Below, piece after piece: positions 1 to 8,347 of a stretch of DNA of 64,000 bases. The DNA lies in assembly GCF_019668485.1 (NCBI RefSeq), contig NZ_AP024619.1:681001-745000 (forward strand). The letters run 5' to 3'. Position 1 is the stretch's first letter; the number at the start of each line of letters is the position of its first letter. Origin of the DNA: Gelria sp. Kuro-4 (GTDB lineage: Bacteria > Bacillota > DTU030 > DUMP01). The notes under the pieces were generated by a model. The model made no database searches and was not told the DNA's origin. It saw nothing but the letters and a program-made list of their open reading frames with translations. The translations under genes were made by a program, and so were the position numbers.

Positions 1-632
1 CGGTCGGGGCCTCTTCCTGGGGGGCCAACCTGCCCACCTTGACGTGGCCGGATCTGGAGCGCCTGCTCATCCGCGCCCACGTATTGGCGGACGTACCGAC
101 GGCTGTTACCTTAGGGGGCGGCGAAGACCTAGGCCATGGATTTTCCGCAGCCGGCCTGGCAGCTGCCCAGGCCGCGGCCAGGCGCAGCGGGTTTCCTCTG
201 CTGAAGGCAAACAGCTGGCCCGAGCAGCTGCAGACACGCCTGGATTTTTACACGCACGCCGCCGGCAGGCAACCGATCAAGGCGTATGTTAACGTGGGCG
301 GTAATGCGGCCAGCCTCGGCGTTTATCCGGCCAGCGAGCGTATTGCCGGCGGGCTGAACCCAGGCGGCGTTTTATTGGGGTTACCTAAGGCAGGAGAGGG
401 GAATGCTCACACTTTTTTGCGCCGCGGGGTGCCGGTGCTGAACCTCCTCGATGTACGAAGCCTTGCCCTGCGCTATGGTCTGCCCGTTGACCCGGTGCCC
501 TTGCCCGAACCGGGGCAGGGCGGTATTTACGAGCGCGCGGTTCCGGTCGCGCTGCGCTGGGCCGGTGTGCTGCTGCTGAGTTTCTTGACCGGTGTGGTGG
601 CTTGGGTGGGTGCAAAGGAGGCTGCGCGGTGA
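1..632 (+). CDS. pgsW: PgsW-like poly-gamma-glutamate system protein (5' end outside window)
   Basis: The frame is open from the first bases of the window, so this is the C-terminal ~210 residues of a longer protein. The visible part begins GASSWGANLPTLTWPDLE and continues through GGNAASLG to a single hydrophobic segment near the C-terminus (AGVLLLSFLTGVVAWVGA). This pattern fits the 'poly-gamma-glutamate system' PgsW family, a membrane-anchored protein linked to poly-gamma-glutamate synthesis or export; its biochemical role is not known to me. The stop overlaps the GTG start of the next gene (GTGA), so the kinase and regulator downstream are probably cotranscribed with it. The family call rests on recalled sequence pattern, not on a search. 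The pgsBCA partners would lie upstream of the window. Confidence 0.72.
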   Translation, partial: VGASSWGANLPTLTWPDLERLLIRAHVLADVPTAVTLGGGEDLGHGFSAAGLAAAQAAARRSGFPLLKANSWPEQLQTRLDFYTHAAGRQPIKAYVNVGGNAASLGVYPASERIAGGLNPGGVLLGLPKAGEGNAHTFLRRGVPVLNLLDVRSLALRYGLPVDPVPLPEPGQGGIYERAVPVALRWAGVLLLSFLTGVVAWVGAKEAAR

Positions 633-2008
633 ACAAGCGACGCCTGTTCCTGGGCGCAGCGCTTATTGTGCTCGGCATTCTTGGCCCGACACTGCTGCCC
701 ATCCATCTTTTCGGCATTATTCCGGACCTCTATCGGGCCATAGAGACAGCCCACCAGGGGTTGCTCATTCTCGTCGCGGCCAAGCTGGTTCTCATCAACA
801 CGCTGCGCGGCGTACCCCACTACCTGGGTACTTTTCTGGTCGCGGACGAGCTTTACGTTCTGGGCGGGCGATACGGTAGCCTGTTCAGCGCAGCCGCCCC
901 ACTCATCATTCTTCCTTTCGTCTATCACAGCATTTACCTACTTCATGGTGTAACTTATGACCTCGGTACCCCGGCGGTGGTCACCATTGTGGGAATGCTG
1001 CTTCTCAGCGCCATGCGTCGCGACGTCCCAGGAATTATGAACCGCGCGCTGATCGTGTTGCTGGTTCTTTTTGGTGTGCAGTGGCTGGACGTCATGCCGG
1101 CGTTCGACAGCTTCCGTTCAGGCCGCGGTGAGATCTCCCACGAAATAAAGGCCGTGGCGGATTTCCTCGGCTCGCAGGAAGTCCTCAACTTTCTGGGCTG
1201 CACCTTTCTTGTCGTCATCTTGACCATGGCTTTTCTGTTGGTGCAACTTCTTGTGGCCCACCACCGGGAAATCGAGCGGGAGCGCTTGGATCGCGAGCGC
1301 GAGCGGGAACTGGAACGGATGCGCATCGCAGCACTAGAGGCCAAAAGCCTGCGCGAAATCCAAAGTCTGGTGCACGACCTAAAGACACCGCTGACGGCTA
1401 TCCAAGGACTGAGCAGTGTCCTTGAACTCACCTGGGCCGCCGGAGAAAGAGGAACGGACCTTGGGGCGGTCTTCGCCCGCATGAATAAGGCCATCGATGC
1501 CATGAACAACATGGTTTCCGATCTGTTGGTGGAAAAGCGTCGTCAACCTCTGGAGGTTGAGGAGCTGCTCAAGTACGTAATTGCACAGGTGTCGACCCAG
1601 CAGGGGGCGTGTACAATTGAGCTCAAGGTGGAGCCTGGCCTGCCCAGAGTGGCAGGGAACCGGATCCGCCTGGCGCGTGCTCTGGCTAACCTTTTGGAAA
1701 ATTCGCTGCAGGCCGTGCCCCAGGGCGAAGGCCGGATAACAATTCGGGCGCTCTCAAAGCCTGGCGGCGGTGTGCGGATAAGTATTACGGACAACGGCAG
1801 CGGCTTAGGCGAGCCCGACCAGGATCGTGTGTTTGCGCCGGGCTTCAGCACCAAAGGCTCCACAGGGTTGGGCCTTCCGTTTGCTCGTGAAGTCATCGAG
1901 ACTCATGGCGGATACCTGACTTTGAGCTGCAACGCCGGAAAGGGAACGACAGCAATAGTTGACCTTCCGGGGGTGAAAGAGAGTGCCGGTGCACATTCTG
2001 GTGATTGA
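629..2008 (+). CDS. Membrane sensor histidine kinase
   Basis: A 459-residue kinase. The GTG at 629 is chosen because AAAGGAGG at 614-621 sits at correct spacing and the start overlaps the preceding stop. Several hydrophobic segments fill residues 1-210, followed by a charged coiled stretch (REIERERLDRERERELERM). The DHp helix carries the phospho-acceptor His249 in VHDLKTPLTAIQG. The ATPase domain shows an N box (LANLLENSLQ), a G1 box (DNGSGLG) and a G2-like TGLGLPFA. It should autophosphorylate and pass phosphate to the regulator encoded by the next gene, which overlaps it by 26 bp. The input is unknown; the membrane region resembles no sensor domain I can name. Linkage to pgsW suggests it may control that locus. 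Confidence 0.88.
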   Translation: MNKRRLFLGAALIVLGILGPTLLPIHLFGIIPDLYRAIETAHQGLLILVAAKLVLINTLRGVPHYLGTFLVADELYVLGGRYGSLFSAAAPLIILPFVYHSIYLLHGVTYDLGTPAVVTIVGMLLLSAMRRDVPGIMNRALIVLLVLFGVQWLDVMPAFDSFRSGRGEISHEIKAVADFLGSQEVLNFLGCTFLVVILTMAFLLVQLLVAHHREIERERLDRERERELERMRIAALEAKSLREIQSLVHDLKTPLTAIQGLSSVLELTWAAGERGTDLGAVFARMNKAIDAMNNMVSDLLVEKRRQPLEVEELLKYVIAQVSTQQGACTIELKVEPGLPRVAGNRIRLARALANLLENSLQAVPQGEGRITIRALSKPGGGVRISITDNGSGLGEPDQDRVFAPGFSTKGSTGLGLPFAREVIETHGGYLTLSCNAGKGTTAIVDLPGVKESAGAHSGD

Positions 2009-2612
2009 CGACGATGAAAACATTTGCTTCACCATAGGGGCTATCGGCGCATATGCCGGTTGGCTTGTCAAGGCTTGTGCTGATGTAGCCGGTGGGCTAA
2101 GAATCCTGCGTGATTTTCGCGCCGATCTCATCTTGCTCGATTATCACCTTCCTTTTCAGAACGGGCTGGCAGCCTTGCCTGAGATACACCGTGCGGCTCC
2201 CGACGTTCCGGTGGTGGTCCTTACAGTGGAAGAAGACCAGACGCTGGCGGAGCAGTTTCACCGCCAGGGAGCGGCGGACTACGCCCTGAAACCCATCAAG
2301 GCGCCAGACCTGATCTCGCGGGTGAACCTCAACCTCGAGGTGGCCCGCCTGAAACAAAAGGTCCAGAGCAGCGTGAAACCCTACGTGGAAAAAGGTATGA
2401 ACCAGGAAACGCTCGACCTGCTGGTCGCCTTTGCCCGGACCCGACCGTCGTTCTTTGCCATTGATGAGGCGGCCCAAGCCTTGCACCTGGGTTATTCCAC
2501 CACGCATCGCTACCTCAGCTACTTGGAGCAGAGTGGTGTTCTGCACGTGCGTTACAACTATGGGAAACAAGGCCGGCCGCGCAAGGAGTACGCACTTGTT
2601 GGCAAGAACTGA
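1983..2612 (+). CDS. Response regulator, CitB/DcuR-like with C-terminal HTH
   Basis: Receiver domain in residues 1-120 with the acidic pair D9-D10, phospho-acceptor Asp53 (LILLDYHLP) and the conserved Lys in the ALKPIKAPD loop. The C-terminal part (about 140-205) has a winged-helix-like HTH (DEAAQALHLGYSTTHRYL, then YNYGKQGRPRKEY), the layout of regulators of the CitB/DcuR/MalR group. GTG 1983 is used; a GTG two codons further in is equally possible. It overlaps the kinase gene, so the two form a cognate pair. Targets cannot be read from the sequence. Confidence 0.88.
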   Translation: MPVHILVIDDDENICFTIGAIGAYAGWLVKACADVAGGLRILRDFRADLILLDYHLPFQNGLAALPEIHRAAPDVPVVVLTVEEDQTLAEQFHRQGAADYALKPIKAPDLISRVNLNLEVARLKQKVQSSVKPYVEKGMNQETLDLLVAFARTRPSFFAIDEAAQALHLGYSTTHRYLSYLEQSGVLHVRYNYGKQGRPRKEYALVGKN

Positions 2613-2622
2613 GGTGCAAATA

Positions 2623-2651
2623 CCGAGGAGGCAGCCCGGCCGCCTCCTCGG
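2623..2651 (+). terminator. Hairpin after the response regulator gene
   Basis: Perfect 10-bp arms (ccgaggaggc / gcctcctcgg) with a 9-nt loop start 10 bases past the stop codon. No T-run follows, so it may be a weak or RNA-stabilising terminator. Confidence 0.5.
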
Positions 2652-2655
2652 CTGT

Positions 2656-2708
2656 GCTTACAGCATCACCGCGACATCGAGGACAGCGATGCGGCGGAGC
2701 ATCAGGAG
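2656..2708 (-). pseudogene. Decayed copy of the 3' end of the small gene at 2831-3067
   Basis: About 45 bases here match the last codons of the neighbouring small gene (2833-2877) at roughly 38 positions. Read on the minus strand in the same frame it gives MLRRIAVLDVAVML and then a stop; the intact gene ends VLRRIGVPEVPVMM and then a stop. Only the 3' end is recognisable. I infer a tandem duplication of which one copy has largely eroded. Confidence 0.45.
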
Positions 2709-2744
2709 GGGAGAAGCGCCTGGAAGAGGAGCGGCCCCCAAAGT

Positions 2745-2782
2745 GGTGCCTGCCCCCGGGATTCTCCCCGGAGGCAGGCACC
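2745..2782. repeat. Long perfect hairpin, REP-like
   Basis: Arms ggtgcctgcc (2745-2754) and ggcaggcacc (2773-2782) are perfectly complementary, and the GC-rich loop could pair further. It lies between the fragment and the intact small gene with no T-run. It may be a dispersed palindromic element or a terminator for the leftward small gene. Confidence 0.5.
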
Positions 2783-2830
2783 TTGTTCAATAGCTGGTTT
2801 TGTAAGAGTGCCCACTGAAAAGGCCGGGCG

Positions 2831-3067
2831 CTACATCATCACCGGCACCTCGGGGACACCGATGCGGCGGAGCACCATGTACTCCTGCTCGCTCATCTGT
2901 CGGATCACCATCTCGTCGTCGTAATATTCATAGGGGTTGTAATCGGCCGCGAAAAAGCGGCGGCCGCCGGGGATAAAGCCTACGAAGAAACCGGGTGCGA
3001 TCCGGAATATAAAAAAGAAGCCGAACCTTCTCCGGGCGAACTGCTGCGCTTCCGGGACGTCAGGCAC
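2831..3067 (-). CDS. Small hypothetical protein, aromatic-rich
   Basis: A 78-residue product starting at GTG with AAAGGAGG upstream at ideal spacing on the minus strand, the main reason to accept it as a gene. The N-terminal half has a Phe/Ile-rich stretch (RRFGFFFIFRIAPGFFVGF) that could be membrane-associated. The middle is Tyr/Asp-rich (YNPYEYYDDE). I recognise no domain. The 3' end is partly duplicated about 170 bp downstream. It is divergent from speE, and the two share an upstream region of about 295 bp. Confidence 0.6.
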   Translation of the reverse strand: MPDVPEAQQFARRRFGFFFIFRIAPGFFVGFIPGGRRFFAADYNPYEYYDDEMVIRQMSEQEYMVLRRIGVPEVPVMM

Positions 3068-3263
3068 GGTACCAGCCTCCTTTCTTCGTCAGGCGCCACA
3101 GGCATTACTATTGTATGAACCGGGCAAGAAGTTGGTTACACAGGAACTTACCGGCCTTGTTCAGGGCGACCGGAGCTGAAAAGGTAAGGTCCGTGACGCG
3201 GCTCGGTGCTGCACGCGTTTGCAGCAACGGCTGTCCCGGACTTCCGGGGTGAGAGTGGAGAGG

Positions 3264-3292
3264 TGTTTTTTTTCTTCCTCGTCTGGTATAAT
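3264..3292 (+). promoter_or_regulatory. Probable sigma-A promoter for speE
   Basis: A perfect -10 hexamer TATAAT (3287-3292) with an extended TGG before it. The -35 region is T-rich and poor in consensus. It lies about 70 bp before the speE start. Confidence 0.55.
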
Positions 3293-3362
3293 AGGGCTTA
3301 GCTTGGGCACCCCCCGGCCGGGGGCCGGCCGGGACCGATTCCAGCCCTCGGAGGTGGTCGGA

Positions 3363-4211
3363 GTGGATGTGTGGTTTTATGAAGAACACAAGCAGAACCT
3401 ACGCCTGAACTACCGGGTGAAAAGGGTACTCGCTCACAAAAAGACAGACTACCAAGAACTGGTGGTGGTTGAGACAGAAAACTACGGGCGCACCCTGGTG
3501 CTGGACGGCGCCGTGCAGCTTACCGTGCGCGATGAGTTCATTTACCATGAGATGATCGCCCACGTTCCGCTTTTTACGCATCCCGACCCGCAAAAGGTGC
3601 TCGTGATCGGGGGCGGCGACGGCGGTACCGTGCGCGAGACGTTGAAACATAAGGAAGTGAACGAGGTCCATCTGGTGGAGATCGACCCGGAAGTGGTGGC
3701 GGCGGCGCGGGAATACTTCCCGGAAACCAGTGCGGGCCTCAGCGACAAACGGGTGCATGTCCATTACGCGGACGGCATAAGGTTTGTGGCCGAGCAGGAA
3801 GGAGCCTTTGATGTGATCATTGTGGACTCCTCCGACCCGGTCGGCCCGGCGGAGGGGCTGTTTGGGAAGCAATTCTACGCCGACGTGGCCCGGGCGCTGA
3901 AACCGGACGGGCTTTTTGTGGCGCAGACGGAGTCGCCCTGGGCGAACCAGGACATCCTGCCGCGCATTTACGCCGGGATCCGCGCCACCTTCCCCATTGC
4001 GCGTCTCTACCTGGCCACCGTTCCCACCTACCCGGGGTGGCTGTGGAGCTTTACCCTGGGCTCTAAAAAGCACGACCCGCTCACCGTCGATCCCGCCCGC
4101 ATTCCGGACCTGGGCTGCCGTTACTACACCCCCGAGCTGCACCGCGCCGCCTTTACCCTGCCCCGGTTTGTCGGCGACCTCCTGGAAAAACCTGCTGACC
4201 CGTTCGCCTAG
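3363..4211 (+). CDS. speE: Spermidine synthase (polyamine aminopropyltransferase)
   Basis: Transfers the aminopropyl group of decarboxylated S-adenosylmethionine to putrescine, or to agmatine in some thermophiles. The 282-residue protein starts at GTG 3363, placed by GGAGG at 3350-3354; the open frame upstream is not protein-like. Hallmarks are the N-terminal WFYEEHKQNLRL, LDGAVQLTVRDEFIYHEM, the nucleotide-binding GGGDGGTVRE, the acidic VEIDPE, the catalytic loop DSSDPVGPAEGLF, and the substrate-site AQTESPW and PTYPGWLW. The length is normal for the family. The agmatinase gene begins 11 bp after its stop, so the pair is an operon. No speA or speD lies in the window. Confidence 0.95.
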   Translation: MDVWFYEEHKQNLRLNYRVKRVLAHKKTDYQELVVVETENYGRTLVLDGAVQLTVRDEFIYHEMIAHVPLFTHPDPQKVLVIGGGDGGTVRETLKHKEVNEVHLVEIDPEVVAAAREYFPETSAGLSDKRVHVHYADGIRFVAEQEGAFDVIIVDSSDPVGPAEGLFGKQFYADVARALKPDGLFVAQTESPWANQDILPRIYAGIRATFPIARLYLATVPTYPGWLWSFTLGSKKHDPLTVDPARIPDLGCRYYTPELHRAAFTLPRFVGDLLEKPADPFA

Positions 4212-4222
4212 GAAACGCAGCC

Positions 4223-5095
4223 ATGGTAGAGAAAGCAGCAGGACTTGTTACAGCCAGCCCCCGTTTTCTCGCGGCGGGCGCCGACCCGGCCCCGGCGCGC
4301 GTGGTGCTCCTCGGTGCTCCGCTCGACGTTACGGTGAGTTACCGCCCCGGCACGCGCCGCGGCCCAGCGGCTATCCGCCAGGCCTCTTGGGATCTGGAGG
4401 AGTTCAGCCTTTACCAAGAGCGCGATCTAAGTACAGTGCCCTTTGCCGACCTGGGCGACCTGGCCCTGCCCGCCGGCGGCGTGGGACGCGCCCTGGAGCG
4501 CATCGGCGCGGCGCTGAGCGAGCTTGTGCGGCAGGAAAAAATCCCGTTTGTTCTAGGCGGTGAGCACCTGCTCACCCTGCCGGCGGTGCGCGCCCTGGCG
4601 GCCCGGTACCCGGACCTTACGGTCCTGCAGTTCGACGCCCACGCCGACCTGCGGCCGGAATACGAGGGGGAAGAGCTGTCGCACGCCACCGTCATGCGGC
4701 AGATCGCCGCCTTTCTCCCGCCGGAGCGCTTGTATCAGTTCGGCATTCGCTCTGCCACGCGGGAGGAGCTCAAGTATGCGCGCACCCATACGCATTTTTT
4801 CCCCGGCGACCTGGCCGACCCGCTCCACCGGGTGCGTGCCGAGCTCAACGGGCGGCCGCTCTACCTTACAATTGATCTGGACGTGTTTGACCCGGCCTTC
4901 GCGCCCGGTGTCGGGACCCCCGAACCCGGCGGCATCGGCGTGCGCGAGGCTTTGGCGGCCCTCAGCCTGCTTAAGGGCCTGCACTTGGTAGGGGTGGACA
5001 TCGTTGAGGCCTGCCCGCCCTTCGACCCGAGCGAGCGTACGGCCGCCCTGGCCGCCCTGCTGGTGCGGGAGCTGCTCCTTTTCTGGGCCGCCTGA
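4223..5095 (+). CDS. speB: Agmatinase / ureohydrolase
   Basis: A 290-residue arginase-family enzyme that would hydrolyse agmatine (or aminopropylagmatine) to urea and putrescine (or spermidine). The binuclear manganese ligands are all visible: His in LGGEHLLT, Asp-His-Asp in FDAHADLR, and two Asp in TIDLDVFDPAFAPG; SHATVMRQ and GTPEPGG complete the active site. It follows speE by 11 bp. This speE-speB pairing suggests a route from agmatine to spermidine, with the order of the two steps undecided. Confidence 0.93.
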   Translation: MVEKAAGLVTASPRFLAAGADPAPARVVLLGAPLDVTVSYRPGTRRGPAAIRQASWDLEEFSLYQERDLSTVPFADLGDLALPAGGVGRALERIGAALSELVRQEKIPFVLGGEHLLTLPAVRALAARYPDLTVLQFDAHADLRPEYEGEELSHATVMRQIAAFLPPERLYQFGIRSATREELKYARTHTHFFPGDLADPLHRVRAELNGRPLYLTIDLDVFDPAFAPGVGTPEPGGIGVREALAALSLLKGLHLVGVDIVEACPPFDPSERTAALAALLVRELLLFWAA

Positions 5096-5256
5096 ATCTC
5101 CACCGACAAAAATCGGCTCCCTCCTCCCGAACGCTGTGCCTGCTGTCACATAATGGCAGGAAAATCATCCCTTGCTTGAGCAGGAATATACTGGGCCGCG
5201 TCGAAGATACTTAATCACAAGTTGTCAGTTACAAGATGGTTAACGGAGGTGGTGCG

Positions 5257-6666
5257 GTGCCCTGGAGACGAAAAGCTCAAACGGTGCTGGGACGTCTGAA
5301 GCAGCAGGTGAAACTGCCGGCGGCAGTGCCGGGCGTGCGCCTGCGCGGGCGCCGGCGCCTGGCGGCGGGGGCCGCCCTTGTCCTGCTCCTTGCTGCGTTT
5401 GCCACCGCCCTGCCCCTGACGCAGAAAGCCTGGGCGGTGAGCGTGGACGGCCAGGTAATCGGCTGGACGGGTGACCGGGAGGCTACGGCCGCCGCGGTGA
5501 ACGAGATCCTGGCGCGCGATGGGGCCGGGCCGGGGGCGGCGGCGCGGGTGAGTTACAGCCCGGTGCCGCGCTACAAGGTGAAGCTGACCCCCACAGAAGA
5601 CATGAAAGAAAAGCTGGCCTGCTCCCTCCTCAAGCTGCGCGAAGCCTGGCAGATTTCCGTGGCCGGGCGGCCGGTGGTGGCCGTGGGCAGTGAGGAGGAA
5701 GCGCGCGCTGTTGTAACCAGGGTGAAGGCCGCCTTTCCGCCCGCGCCGGGCGCAGTGCTTAAGAAGGTCGCGCTCAAAGAAGACGTAACCTTTACCCCGC
5801 AGCTGATAAAAGCCGATCAGGTGCGCAGCGTTGAGGAAGCCGCGGCCTATCTGCTGCGCGGGACGGACGAAACCCGCGTCTACGAAGTGAAGGCCGGGGA
5901 TTCGCTCTGGAGCATCGCCCGGGCGCACGACCTGCACGTGGCCGATCTGCAGCAGGCCAACCCCGGCGTGACCGAGCGGTTGCAGCTGGGACAGAAGCTC
6001 AATCTGGTGGTGCCCAGGCCGTACGTCACCGTGGTTACCCAGGAAGAGAAAACCGTATCCGAGGCCATCCCTTTCGCCGTAGAAACGGTGAAGGACAGCA
6101 GCCTCTACACGTATGAAAAGAAGGTCAAGACGCCCGGAGAGGCGGGCAGTAAAAAGGTGACCTACGCCCTGGTACGGGAAAACGGGCAGGTGCGCCAAGA
6201 ACAGGTCGTAACCGCTGTGGTGGAAAAAGAGCCCGTGACGCAGGTGGTGGCGGTGGGGACGCGTGAGCCGGCCGTCGTCGGCACAGGCCGTTACATCTGG
6301 CCGCTCAGCCGTGGCGGCGGCGTGGTTACGTCCCGCTTCGGGCAGCGCGGAGGCGAGTTTCACCAAGGAGTTGATATTGCCGCCCCAACCGGTACACCGG
6401 TGCTGGCGGCCGACAGCGGTGTGGTCAGCCTGGCCGGGTGGAACGGTGGGTACGGCAAGTGCATCATCATCACGCACGGCAATGGCAGCGCCACCCTGTA
6501 CGGTCACCTTTCCCAGATCTTTGTCCGGGAGGGCCAGAAGGTGACCAAAGGCAAGACCATCGGCCTGGTTGGTTCCACCGGCCGGAGTACGGGGTCCCAC
6601 CTGCACTTTGAAACCATGCAGGGCGGGGCGAAAAAGAACCCGCTCGCGTACTTTAAGCACCAATAG
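5257..6666 (+). CDS. LysM-G5-M23 cell-wall endopeptidase
   Basis: An exported peptidoglycan peptidase of 469 residues. GTG 5257 is preferred to the ATG 21 bases earlier because TAACGGAGGTGG lies just upstream of it. Order: basic N-terminus, one membrane segment (about residues 30-50), a linker, LysM (YEVKAGDSLWSIARAHDLHV), a G5 domain (EKTVSEAIPFAVETVKDSSL to EPVTQVVAVGTRE) and a C-terminal M23 domain. The M23 zinc ligands are in HQGVDIA and HLHFET, with THGNGSATLYGHL between them. Full catalytic motifs suggest an active, LytM-type enzyme. A long hairpin follows the stop. It could help wall remodelling under the WalRK system encoded further on, which is inference. Confidence 0.9.
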   Translation: MPWRRKAQTVLGRLKQQVKLPAAVPGVRLRGRRRLAAGAALVLLLAAFATALPLTQKAWAVSVDGQVIGWTGDREATAAAVNEILARDGAGPGAAARVSYSPVPRYKVKLTPTEDMKEKLACSLLKLREAWQISVAGRPVVAVGSEEEARAVVTRVKAAFPPAPGAVLKKVALKEDVTFTPQLIKADQVRSVEEAAAYLLRGTDETRVYEVKAGDSLWSIARAHDLHVADLQQANPGVTERLQLGQKLNLVVPRPYVTVVTQEEKTVSEAIPFAVETVKDSSLYTYEKKVKTPGEAGSKKVTYALVRENGQVRQEQVVTAVVEKEPVTQVVAVGTREPAVVGTGRYIWPLSRGGGVVTSRFGQRGGEFHQGVDIAAPTGTPVLAADSGVVSLAGWNGGYGKCIIITHGNGSATLYGHLSQIFVREGQKVTKGKTIGLVGSTGRSTGSHLHFETMQGGAKKNPLAYFKHQ

Positions 6667-6668
6667 GC

Positions 6669-6700
6669 GCATGGGGTCAGGGGGACACCTGGCCCCATGC
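6669..6700 (+). terminator. Long hairpin between the M23 peptidase and cheR
   Basis: Arms gcatggggtcagg (6669-6681) and cctggccccatgc (6688-6700) form a 13-bp stem with one G-U pair and a 6-nt loop, just after the stop codon. There is no T-run. The ggggtcagg core resembles the REP-like element found elsewhere in the window. Confidence 0.55.
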
Positions 6701-6724
6701 CTTGGTTTCAGGGAGGGGAACAGC

Positions 6725-7540
6725 ATGGAGGGCTGGCCGGAGTTCAAGGCGGCTATCCTGAAGCGCACAGGGATTGACCTTAACGCCTATAAGGAACGAC
6801 AGATGCTGCGGCGGATCACCACGCTCATGGCCAGCCACGGCCTGAGCGATTTCGTCTCCTACCTGCGCCTGTTAAGCCACGACCCGGCGGCCTACCGCCA
6901 GTTCCTGGAGCGCATCACCATCAACGTCTCCGAGCTCTTTCGCAACCCGGAGCGCTTCGCCGAGCTTAGGGAGCGTTTTCTCCCGGAGCTCTTGGCGGGC
7001 GCCGCCCCGGCGGGCGGCCGACCACAGCTCAAAGCCTGGAGCGCCGGCTGCGCCGCCGGCGAAGAGCCTTATTCCCTGGCCATCCTCTTGGCCGAGAACG
7101 TGCCCGGGCAGGACCTGCCGGTCCTGGCCACCGACATCGACGCCGAAGTGCTGAAAGAAGCAGAGGCGGGCCGCTACCCTGCGGCCCGCCTAAAAAACGT
7201 TCCTCTGGATCTAAGGCGGCGCTACTTCACCCAGGAAGGGGACTTTTTCACCGTACGCCCGTCACTCAGGGCCCGGGTGCGCTTTCAGCGCCACGACCTG
7301 CTGCGCGACCCGTATCCCCAGGGGTTGGACCTCATCCTCTGCCGCAACGTGGTGATCTATTTTACGGAAGAGGCGAAGGAAACCCTTTACCTCCGCTTTG
7401 CTCAGGCCCTGCGCCCGGGCGGCATCCTCTTCACCGGCGCCACCGAACAGATCTTCCAGCCCCAGCGCTACGGCCTGCGCTCCGTCGCGCCGTTCTTTTA
7501 CCAGCGGACGGACGGCCAGGCCTTGGGGATAACGCGCTAA
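6725..7540 (+). CDS. cheR: CheR-type protein-glutamate methyltransferase
   Basis: A 271-residue S-adenosylmethionine-dependent methyltransferase that methylates glutamates of chemoreceptors. ATG 6725 follows GGGAGGGGA. The N-terminal helical domain includes YKERQMLRRITTLM and ITINVSELFRNPERF. The SAM-binding core has WSAGCAAGEEPYSLA, the acidic ATDIDAEVL, LILCRNVVIYF and RPGGILFTGATEQI. No receptors, CheA or CheB are nearby, so it is an isolated copy and could modify an unconventional partner. Confidence 0.93.
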   Translation: MEGWPEFKAAILKRTGIDLNAYKERQMLRRITTLMASHGLSDFVSYLRLLSHDPAAYRQFLERITINVSELFRNPERFAELRERFLPELLAGAAPAGGRPQLKAWSAGCAAGEEPYSLAILLAENVPGQDLPVLATDIDAEVLKEAEAGRYPAARLKNVPLDLRRRYFTQEGDFFTVRPSLRARVRFQRHDLLRDPYPQGLDLILCRNVVIYFTEEAKETLYLRFAQALRPGGILFTGATEQIFQPQRYGLRSVAPFFYQRTDGQALGITR

Positions 7541-7542
7541 AA

Positions 7543-7580
7543 GCGCCCCACAGGGAGTTTCCGCGGGGCGCCGCGGTTTT
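7543..7580. terminator. Terminator between convergent genes
   Basis: Arms gcgcccc (7543-7549) and ggggcgc (7565-7571) are followed by TTTT at 7577-7580, placed just after the cheR stop and before the end of the leftward deacetylase gene. Confidence 0.5.
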
Positions 7581-7609
7581 CACAGCGAGCGGGATCCCAG
7601 GCGTGCTGC

Positions 7610-8347
7610 CTACCGCCCGGCGGCCAGGAGCTCGCTCACCGTCACCGGCTGCAGCCCCTTCTTCTTGAGCCCCTTGAGGATTTGCGGGAGCGCCTCCACC
7701 GTAGGCTGGGTCGGGTGCATGAGCACAATGCCCCCAGGCTGGATGCCCGCCAGCACCCGCTCCACAATCACCTCCGCCGGCGGCCGCTCCCAGTCCACCG
7801 TGTCCAGGCTCCACATGATGGTCGGGTAGCCCAGCTCCCCGGCTGTGCTTACCACCCGTTCATCCCACTCCCCGTAGGGCGGCGCAAAGAGAGCCGGTTT
7901 TTTCTGCGTCAGCTTTTCCAGCAGGTCCGCCGTGCGCTGGAGCTCTTCTTTGAGCTCGGCTTCGCTTATTTGCGTGGGGTGGGGATGGTACCAGGTGTGG
8001 TTGCCCAGCTCGTGGCCGCCGGCGGCGATGTCCTTGGTGAGCGCCGGAAACTGTCGCACCCAGTCGCCCACCATAAAGAACGTGGCTTTGGCCTCGCCCG
8101 CCTTAAGCGCCGCCAAAAGGTCGGGCAGGTACTCCTCGCCCCAGGCCACGTTCACCGTGAGGGCCACCAGGGGTTTGGGGGTGTCCACCTGAAAGACGGG
8201 GTTGGTGCGACCGGTACTGGCAGGCAAAAGCTCCCTCACCCCTTGCAGGGAGTAAAAGGCCAGGCCCACCAGGGTGAGCCCCAACACGGCCGCCAGCAGC
8301 CCGCGGCGCAGGCGCTGAGAAGGTAAACGCCAGAAAAAGACGCGCAC
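7610..8347 (-). CDS. Polysaccharide deacetylase-like protein (YlxY/PdaB type)
   Basis: A 245-residue NodB-fold protein with an N-terminal membrane anchor (LLAAVLGLTLVGLAFYSL). The GTG start has GGGAGG upstream. NodB motif 2 is present as HELGNHTWYHPH, motif 3 as APPYGEWD and motif 5 as LMHPTQ. Motif 1, normally TFDDG, reads TVNVAWGEE, so the catalytic base and metal Asp are missing. That variant is shared, as I recall, with the YlxY branch in spore formers, which may act as a non-catalytic or altered enzyme. It is divergent from phoP, and its upstream region contains the phased TGTAA repeats. Confidence 0.82.
   Translation of the reverse strand: MRVFFWRLPSQRLRRGLLAAVLGLTLVGLAFYSLQGVRELLPASTGRTNPVFQVDTPKPLVALTVNVAWGEEYLPDLLAALKAGEAKATFFMVGDWVRQFPALTKDIAAGGHELGNHTWYHPHPTQISEAELKEELQRTADLLEKLTQKKPALFAPPYGEWDERVVSTAGELGYPTIMWSLDTVDWERPPAEVIVERVLAGIQPGGIVLMHPTQPTVEALPQILKGLKKKGLQPVTVSELLAAGR

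Noticed and set aside
3219-3362. N-terminal extension of SpeE from an upstream start
   Set aside because: The extension contains the promoter -10 box and a Ser/Arg/Gly-rich sequence absent from the family; GTG 3363 has the proper ribosome binding site.
5215-6768. A 517-codon antisense frame opposite the M23 peptidase
   Set aside because: Same reasoning; the plus-strand product has complete LysM, G5 and M23 motifs.
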